Part shown: positions 3,789 to 8,270 of the stretch, piece after piece
Numbering within the stretch: position 1 is the stretch's first letter
Layout: each line of letters begins with the position of its first letter
NCBI GenBank assembly: GCA_913055195.1
Contig: CAJXJU010000044.1
Coordinates: 1-8,270, forward strand
DNA from: an uncultured Desulfohalobiaceae bacterium
GTDB lineage: Bacteria > Desulfobacterota > Desulfovibrionia > Desulfovibrionales > Desulfonatronovibrionaceae
Direction: 5' to 3'
DNA: 8,270 bases
The notes under the pieces: generated by a model
The model's database searches: none
Told to the model about the DNA's origin: nothing
What the model saw: only the letters and a program-made list of their open reading frames with translations
Program-made: the position numbers and the translations under genes

Positions 3789-5849
3789 CTAATCTTCTTC
3801 TTTTTTACTCTCTTCTATAACCTTCTCTGCAATAGGCGGAGGACATTCTTCGTAATGATCAAACTCCATGGTAAATGTACCCTGTCCACCGGTCATGGAA
3901 CGCAAATCCGGCGCATACTGGAGCATTTCAGACATAGGCACGTGTGCCCTGATTTCAGTAATGCCCTTGTCTGAATCAGAACCCTGTACCTTGCCTCTTC
4001 TGCTGGAAATATCACCAATCACATCGCCCATGAATTCATCCGGCACATAAACCGTGACATTCATTATTGGTTCCAGAAGAACAGGTTTACACTTTTCAAC
4101 TGCCTTTTTAAAGGCCATTGAACCAGCGATTTTAAAGGCCATTTCAGATGAATCCACGCTGTGATATGAACCATCATACAGGGTGACTTTAAAATCTACT
4201 ACCGGATAGCCAGCAATAACCCCTTTTGCTGCTGCCTCCTGAATACCCTTGTCCACAGCGGGAATATACTGTTTAGGGATGGCTCCGCCCACAATCTGGT
4301 CCACAAACTCATAACCTGCGCCGCGGGGCAATGGTTCAAGCCTGATCCAGCAATCACCGAACTGTCCCCGGCCACCGGTCTGTTTTTTATAGCGTCCCTG
4401 AACCTCAGCCTTGCCTTTTATGGTCTCTCTATAAGGAATTTTAGGTGTTTTTAGAACAATACCCACCTTATACCTTCTTCTGGCCTTTTCCACAGAAAGT
4501 TCAATATGCAATTGTCCCATGCCAGAAAGAAGAATATCTCCAGTTTCATCATTGCGGGTCAAATTCAAAGTAATGTCTTCGTCCAGAAGTCTTTGCACCG
4601 CAGCAAAAACTTTGTCTTCCTCGCCCTTTTCCTCAGCAGCCAGAGCATAAGATAGAATGCACGGTGGTATTTCAGGCTTTTTGAGCACAAACAGAGCCTT
4701 TTCATCACACAGGGTATCACCTGTGGAGGTATTTTTAAGCTTGGCCACAGCAACAATTGCTCCCGGACCAACCTCCTCTTTAACTGGAATCTGTTTCTTG
4801 CCCTGAAAGGCCAGAAGCTGGCCCAGTTTTTCTTTAGAGTCTTTTAAGGGGTTGGCAACTGTCATATCTGAACTGAGTTTGCCTGAAAGCACACGCATGA
4901 CGCTGAGCTGTCCGGCGAACGGATCAACTATGGTCTTGAACACAAAGCCAGCAAAAGGTTCGTCCACTGAGGACGCCCTTTCACTGCCATCTTCACCAAT
5001 CCAGGGCTTATGTTCAAGAGGTGAAGGAAGAAGCTGCTGGATGGCGTCCAGAAGTTTTGTTCCGCCCTTATTTTCCAGAGCAGCACCAACACAGACAGGA
5101 ACTAATTCCCTGCTTAACACCCCTGCACGCAAACCTTTGTACATCTCATCAGGAGACAGGTTGCCCTCTTCAAGGTATTTCTCCATCAATTCTTCATCGC
5201 TTTCAGCAATATTTTCAATCATCATCTCTTGCAGTTCCAGTACCCTGTCCTGCATCTCGGCAGGCACATCCCCTGGTGCCAACCTGCCATCTTCTGCAAA
5301 AAAGTAAGCCTTGTTTTCCAGGACATCCACCAGCCCTTTAAAATTGGCTTCCGCGCCAATGGGCAGGTATAAAAGAACAGGTTTTATTCCCAGAATATTG
5401 ATCAGGCCATCATACACCATATCAAAATTGGCCCGCTCACGATCCATCTTGTTTACAAAGACAATAGCAGGCAGGTCAGCCTTTTCCACCTCTGACCATA
5501 ATTTTTTTGTCAAGGGCTTTACCCCATCAATGGCATCGACTACAAATACAACACCGTCTGCTCCGGTCAAAAGATAACTTATATCACCGATAAAATTATT
5601 ATCCCCTGGTATATCAATCAAGTAATGGGTATTCTTCTGCCATTTATAAGTGGCAAACCCGGGCTGAACACTACCCCTTCTCTTGATTTCCTCTGGCTCA
5701 AAATCCAGACAGGTGGTTCCCTCTTCAATCTTGCCCGGTCTATTTATCACTTTCGCGTTAAACAAAATCATTTCCGCCACAGAAGTTTTTCCTGTTCCAC
5801 CATGACCAGCCAGAGCATAAGTTCTTTGTTTTTCTAACTTATCCAGCAT
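3789..5849 (-). CDS. fusA2: Elongation factor G-like GTPase (EF-G2 type)
   Basis: A 686-residue protein with the full five-domain layout of EF-G, the GTPase that moves tRNA and mRNA through the ribosome. The G domain has a P-loop GHGGTGKTS (15-23) in place of the usual GH-[IV]-D-x-GKTT, DIPGD (79-83) for DTPG, NKMD (133-136) and VGAAL (254-258). Switch I reads RRGSVQPGF instead of the RGITI-x-x-A of canonical EF-G. Domain IV keeps GGRGQFG (492-498) and the tip motif DGSYHSVDSSE, whose His563 matches the functionally important His583 of E. coli EF-G. Domain V ends with the family's DLRSMT...MEFDHYEE, plus a charged tail. These substitutions mark the EF-G2-like subfamily, which usually coexists with a canonical fusA in the str operon; here no ribosomal genes are adjacent. 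The ATG at 5849 follows AGGGGG (plus 5857-5862) with seven bases between. The exact cellular role of this subfamily is unsettled. Confidence 0.9.
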   Translation of the reverse strand: MLDKLEKQRTYALAGHGGTGKTSVAEMILFNAKVINRPGKIEEGTTCLDFEPEEIKRRGSVQPGFATYKWQKNTHYLIDIPGDNNFIGDISYLLTGADGVVFVVDAIDGVKPLTKKLWSEVEKADLPAIVFVNKMDRERANFDMVYDGLINILGIKPVLLYLPIGAEANFKGLVDVLENKAYFFAEDGRLAPGDVPAEMQDRVLELQEMMIENIAESDEELMEKYLEEGNLSPDEMYKGLRAGVLSRELVPVCVGAALENKGGTKLLDAIQQLLPSPLEHKPWIGEDGSERASSVDEPFAGFVFKTIVDPFAGQLSVMRVLSGKLSSDMTVANPLKDSKEKLGQLLAFQGKKQIPVKEEVGPGAIVAVAKLKNTSTGDTLCDEKALFVLKKPEIPPCILSYALAAEEKGEEDKVFAAVQRLLDEDITLNLTRNDETGDILLSGMGQLHIELSVEKARRRYKVGIVLKTPKIPYRETIKGKAEVQGRYKKQTGGRGQFGDCWIRLEPLPRGAGYEFVDQIVGGAIPKQYIPAVDKGIQEAAAKGVIAGYPVVDFKVTLYDGSYHSVDSSEMAFKIAGSMAFKKAVEKCKPVLLEPIMNVTVYVPDEFMGDVIGDISSRRGKVQGSDSDKGITEIRAHVPMSEMLQYAPDLRSMTGGQGTFTMEFDHYEECPPPIAEKVIEESKKEED

Positions 5850-5870
5850 TAATCAGCCCCCTTTTTTAAG

Positions 5871-5902
5871 GTTCAATGTTCAATGTTCAACGTTCAACGT
5901 TG
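5871..5902 (+). repeat. Heptamer tandem repeat (GTTCAAT/GTTCAAC)x4
   Basis: Four consecutive heptamers, GTTCAAT twice (5871-5884) and GTTCAAC twice (5885-5898), then GTTG. The array sits in the leader of the EF-G-like gene, about 20 bp from its start codon. It is the same family as the short array at 990-1006. Copy number could vary between strains. Confidence 0.75.
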
Positions 5903-6028
5903 TTTTGAATTGCCGAATCTTGCTCCTGCCCTTTTCCCCTTATCCCCCACTCCCTTAGCCTTTAGGCCTCAGCCCCAACCTTGCCCTGATTTTCACAAAC
6001 TGTTATATTAATTTTTTGTAGATTTTGT

Positions 6029-6058
6029 CCTATAGGAAGATGAATGAAAAGTTGTCAA
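6029..6058 (-). promoter_or_regulatory. Candidate sigma-70 promoter of the EF-G-like gene
   Basis: On the minus strand a perfect TTGACA (plus positions 6053-6058) and TATAGG (6029-6034) are 18 bp apart. The predicted start near 6022 would give a leader of about 170 bases containing the C-rich stretch (5931-5960) and the heptamer array. The -10 lies in the self-complementary CCTATAGG (6029-6036), so a -10-like hexamer is also present on the plus strand facing the ParB-like gene, but without a good -35. Confidence 0.5.
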
Positions 6059-6095
6059 GATGCTGATTCAGCTTAAAAGATAAAGAGGTTAATTA

Positions 6096-7067
6096 ATGAA
6101 ATATCTGACTAACCGGATAGAAACCACCAATTGCGAGTCCATCAACTGTAACGGGTCCTGGCTTTTTTGGGCAGAAGAGCCAGATGAATTTTTTTTAGGG
6201 TCCATAAGCAAGTGGGGGCAACTCCAGCCTGTCCTGGTAACAAAAAGTGAAAAATACCATGAAAGTTATACCCTGATTGCTGGCTACAAAAGAGTGCGGG
6301 CACTGAAAAATTTCAACCAGCCTGTATTGATTCAGGAAATAGCTCCTCTTTCTGAACAGGACAAAGGCTTAGTATATCTATCTTCTAACCTGACGCATGA
6401 CCTTAATCCCCAAAAACAGATCAAGGCACTGCGTTTTTTCCACTCTTTTGATTACCCAATGGAGGAGCTATACCAGTTCCTGAATATTCCCATTAAATCA
6501 AAACAATATACTTTATGGCAAAATTGGCTTAAATTGCCTCAAAAATGGGATCAACTTTTAATAATGGGCCACGTTCCACTTAATGCAGCATCTATTCTCT
6601 CCCGATTTGAGCAAGAAGATTTAGAAATAATTTTTCCCTTCCTGGCCAGGGTATCCTGGTCCCGGAACAATGCTCTTCACTTTTTGACCTGGCTCTGGGA
6701 AAGTGGACAAATGCAGGGCACATCTGTGCGAGAATTAATAATTAAAAACAATTTGACTGATTTGCTTGCCAGAGATCTATCACCCAGAGACATGGTAAAA
6801 AAATTGGTGTCAGCGGCCTGGAAGATTCGCTATCCAACTTTAAGCCAGCTTAAACAAACGCTGGATAAAAGATGCCAGGAACTCTGTGCAGGGACCAAAT
6901 GGCGGGTAGAACATAAGGATAATTTTGAAAACTTTAGCCTGGAACTTACAATAAAAGTAAACTCCAGAGAGGAACTTTTAAACGGCCTAAAAGACTTGCA
7001 GCAAATATCAACCTCTCCCACCTGGGAACTGCTCGATAAATGCTGGAAGATGACAGAGATTAAGTAA
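6096..7067 (+). CDS. ParB-like DNA-binding protein (ParB/Srx fold plus HTH region)
   Basis: A 323-residue protein. Residues 36-70 carry the ParB N-terminal signature GQLQPVLV (41-48) and LIAGYKRVRAL (60-70, for GERR-x-RA). NLTHDLNPQKQIKAL (97-111) corresponds to the EN-x-QR-x-x-LNP-x-E-E-A motif of CTP-binding ParB proteins. Residues 118-170 match the ParB HTH region, including LKLPQKWDQLLIMGHVPLNAASIL. The C-terminal 150 residues resemble no domain I know. True ParB proteins spread on DNA from parS sites by a CTP switch and act with ParA; no ParA is present, and the Glu, Gln and Arg of the third motif are Ser96, Thr99 and His100 here. AGAGG (6084-6088) precedes ATG 6096 by seven bases. The stop overlaps the next start (TAATG), so it is probably coupled to the SPL-like gene. 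It may be a regulator or loader for that enzyme rather than a partition protein. Confidence 0.75.
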   Translation: MKYLTNRIETTNCESINCNGSWLFWAEEPDEFFLGSISKWGQLQPVLVTKSEKYHESYTLIAGYKRVRALKNFNQPVLIQEIAPLSEQDKGLVYLSSNLTHDLNPQKQIKALRFFHSFDYPMEELYQFLNIPIKSKQYTLWQNWLKLPQKWDQLLIMGHVPLNAASILSRFEQEDLEIIFPFLARVSWSRNNALHFLTWLWESGQMQGTSVRELIIKNNLTDLLARDLSPRDMVKKLVSAAWKIRYPTLSQLKQTLDKRCQELCAGTKWRVEHKDNFENFSLELTIKVNSREELLNGLKDLQQISTSPTWELLDKCWKMTEIK

Positions 7068-8119
7068 TGGCAGAGTATCTCAAGAAAATAAAACGAGTTC
7101 TGGTGGACAGGGCGGTAGAACATACTCCCCTTGCCAGACGAGTGCGCCAGAGACTCAGTCACTTGCCGTGGCAGGTTGTGGACAAACAACAGGACATTGC
7201 TCCGTCAACAGATTCAAATCAGGTTCTGTATTTAAAAGAATATAAGGGTAAATTTTTGCGTTTCTGTCCAGGCACAAGATACTACCGTTGCTGTGGATAC
7301 CGTATCATCCATATTGGTGAAAATTGTCCCTTAAACTGCACCTACTGTATATTAAGGGCATATTTTCAGGACAAAACTCTCAAGGTATGGGCCAATCAAA
7401 ATGATTTATGGAACGAGCTGGACCAGGCATTTGGCCCAAATCCTGATCATCTTTTTCGTGTCGGCACTGGTGAATTTACTGATTCTTTAGTGCTCGAACC
7501 CATCACTGGCTATAGCCAGGACCTTGTTCGGTTTCTGGCCCACTATCCCAATGTCTGCCTGGAGCTGAAAACAAAAATTGTGGACCTGTCCTGGGTGGAA
7601 AGCGTAAAGCGCACGGACAGGGTCCTGCCGGCCTGGTCTTTAAATAGCCCGGATGTTTACAAAAAAGAGGAAATTGAATCAGCACCCCTTGAGGAAAGAT
7701 TAAAGGCAGCCAGGGAGTGTGCCAGACTTGGATTCAGGGTCTGCCTCCACTTTGATCCCATCATCCATTATCCAGGCTGGGAAAAGGGCTATGCTCAAAT
7801 TATTGAGATGATTTTTGACTACCTTGAGCCAGAAAATATCGCCTACTTTAGCCTGGGTTCATTTCGATGTATGCCAGACCTTTTCAAAGTCATTGCCCGT
7901 GAGTCCCCTCATTCTACTTTTATCTACAATGAATTCATCACAGGGCTTGATGGCAAGCAAAGGCTGTTATTGCCTCTGCGGCTGAAACAGTTTTTATTTA
8001 TTGCCCGGAAACTCAAACAAAAAGGATTAAACAAGCAACTTTACTTCTGCATGGAATCTGACCATGTATGGGAAAAGGTCATGGGTTATACCCCCAAAAG
8101 ACCTGGGCGGGCTGAATAA
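7067..8119 (+). CDS. SPL-family (spore photoproduct lyase-like) radical SAM protein
   Basis: A 350-residue radical SAM protein. Cys87, Cys91 and Cys94 in ENCPLNCTYC form the CX3CX2C motif that binds the [4Fe-4S] cluster; it is preceded by KFLRFCPGTRYYRCCGY (62-78) with three more cysteines. The region GTGEFTDSL (133-141) and the C-terminal YFCMESDHVWEKVMGY are typical of the SPL-like family. Spore photoproduct lyase repairs the thymine dimer of UV-damaged spore DNA. In the Bacillus enzyme a cysteine 43 residues after the last cluster cysteine donates hydrogen; here that offset falls on Phe137 of GEFTDS, so the chemistry may differ. No other sign of sporulation is present. The ATG shares its A with the preceding TAA stop, and no strong ribosome binding site is seen, which supports translational coupling. 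Length is normal for the family. The substrate is unknown; a DNA repair role is an inference. Confidence 0.85.
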   Translation: MAEYLKKIKRVLVDRAVEHTPLARRVRQRLSHLPWQVVDKQQDIAPSTDSNQVLYLKEYKGKFLRFCPGTRYYRCCGYRIIHIGENCPLNCTYCILRAYFQDKTLKVWANQNDLWNELDQAFGPNPDHLFRVGTGEFTDSLVLEPITGYSQDLVRFLAHYPNVCLELKTKIVDLSWVESVKRTDRVLPAWSLNSPDVYKKEEIESAPLEERLKAARECARLGFRVCLHFDPIIHYPGWEKGYAQIIEMIFDYLEPENIAYFSLGSFRCMPDLFKVIARESPHSTFIYNEFITGLDGKQRLLLPLRLKQFLFIARKLKQKGLNKQLYFCMESDHVWEKVMGYTPKRPGRAE

Positions 8120-8145
8120 CCACCTGCTTAAGCTGGCCTTTGGGG
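8120..8145. other. Short spacer after the SPL-like gene
   Basis: It contains the palindromic core GCTTAAGC (8126-8133) but no stem followed by a T-run, so no intrinsic terminator can be called for the ParB-like/SPL-like operon. Confidence 0.4.
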
Positions 8146-8206
8146 TATTGGTGTAATGGTATATTGGTGTATTGGTTATTGGTTATTGGTTATTGGTGTA
8201 TTGGTG
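8146..8206 (+). repeat. Mixed 7/8-bp tandem repeat TATTGGT(G)
   Basis: Eight consecutive units: TATTGGTG, a degenerate TAATGGTA, TATTGGTG, three 7-bp TATTGGT, then two TATTGGTG. The switch between 8- and 7-bp units indicates replication slippage. The array lies just downstream of the SPL-like gene. Confidence 0.8.
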
Positions 8207-8212
8207 TATCTC

Positions 8213-8235
8213 TTACCCCTCTACCCCTTACCCCT
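8213..8235 (+). repeat. C-rich tandem repeat TTACCCC(T)
   Basis: TTACCCC (8213-8219), CTACCCC (8221-8227) and TTACCCC (8228-8234), each followed by or separated by T. A similar C-rich run lies at 5931-5956, upstream of the EF-G-like gene. Confidence 0.6.
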
Positions 8236-8270
8236 AATTCTATTCGGACAGCTTTCCTTAAGATAACATA

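Noticed and set aside
4852..5307. 151-codon open frame on the plus strand
   Set aside because: It is fully antisense to the EF-G-like gene, low-complexity and Ser/Pro-rich, with no recognisable domain; the same holds for the other plus-strand frames within 3789-5849.
6096..7067. Calling the ParB-like gene a chromosome partition parB
   Set aside because: No parA is adjacent, the CTPase motif is altered, and the operon partner is a radical SAM enzyme.
6830..7189. 119-codon minus-strand frame across the ParB-like/SPL-like junction
   Set aside because: Shadow of two well-supported plus-strand genes; no ribosome binding site or recognisable motif.
7067..8119. Calling the radical SAM gene splB as a true spore photoproduct lyase
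   Set aside because: The cluster motif fits but the expected donor cysteine position holds Phe137 and nothing else in the window indicates sporulation, so only the family name is used.

Overview
The window looks like a bacterial chromosome segment, probably from a Gram-negative, anaerobic, Desulfobacterota-like organism (Desulfovibrionales or Desulfohalobiaceae style). This is inferred from the protein families: an RNase J, a paralogous EF-G of the EF-G2 type, and a ParB-like protein coupled to a spore-photoproduct-lyase-like radical SAM protein. It also fits the intergenic regions, which are littered with degenerate 7-8 bp tandem repeats. The taxonomic placement is an inference with modest confidence.

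Region by region. (1) Positions 1-1040 hold no intact gene and are a mobile-element graveyard. There is a nested palindromic element (22-207). An AT-rich, hairpin-bearing non-coding stretch (208-554) leads into the first 13-14 codons of an IS110-family transposase (555-599). That fragment is fused at about 595 to the first 15 codons of an AAA-ATPase-like/PD-(D/E)XK gene on the other strand (595-639). Next is the C-terminal remnant of an IS200-like (RAYT-type) tyrosine transposase (805-972), flanked by inverted copies of one palindrome (657-686 and 1007-1035). (2) Positions 1043-1577, minus strand: a two-gene operon with 8-bp overlap, a conserved hypothetical of toxin-like size followed by a DUF2283 protein, behind a good TTGACA promoter candidate. 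(3) Positions 1797-3455, minus strand: a full-length RNase J. (4) Positions 3789-5849, minus strand: a full-length EF-G-like GTPase with its own strong intrinsic terminator (3701-3734). (5) Positions 6096-8119, plus strand: a divergent two-gene operon in which a ParB-like protein and an SPL-family radical SAM protein overlap by one base (TAATG). (6) Positions 8120-8270: repeats only.

How the genes relate: RNase J (mRNA decay/processing) and the EF-G paralogue (translation GTPase) point the same way but are separated by a terminator, so they are probably independent units. The most interesting functional unit is the ParB-like/SPL-like pair. A DNA-binding protein of the CTP-switch fold, with altered catalytic-motif residues, is translationally coupled to a radical SAM enzyme that keeps its [4Fe-4S] cysteines but appears to lack the hydrogen-donor cysteine of true spore photoproduct lyases. 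The left part of the window is of interest for possible structured RNA or transposon ends, including the region where IS110 elements normally encode their bridge RNA.
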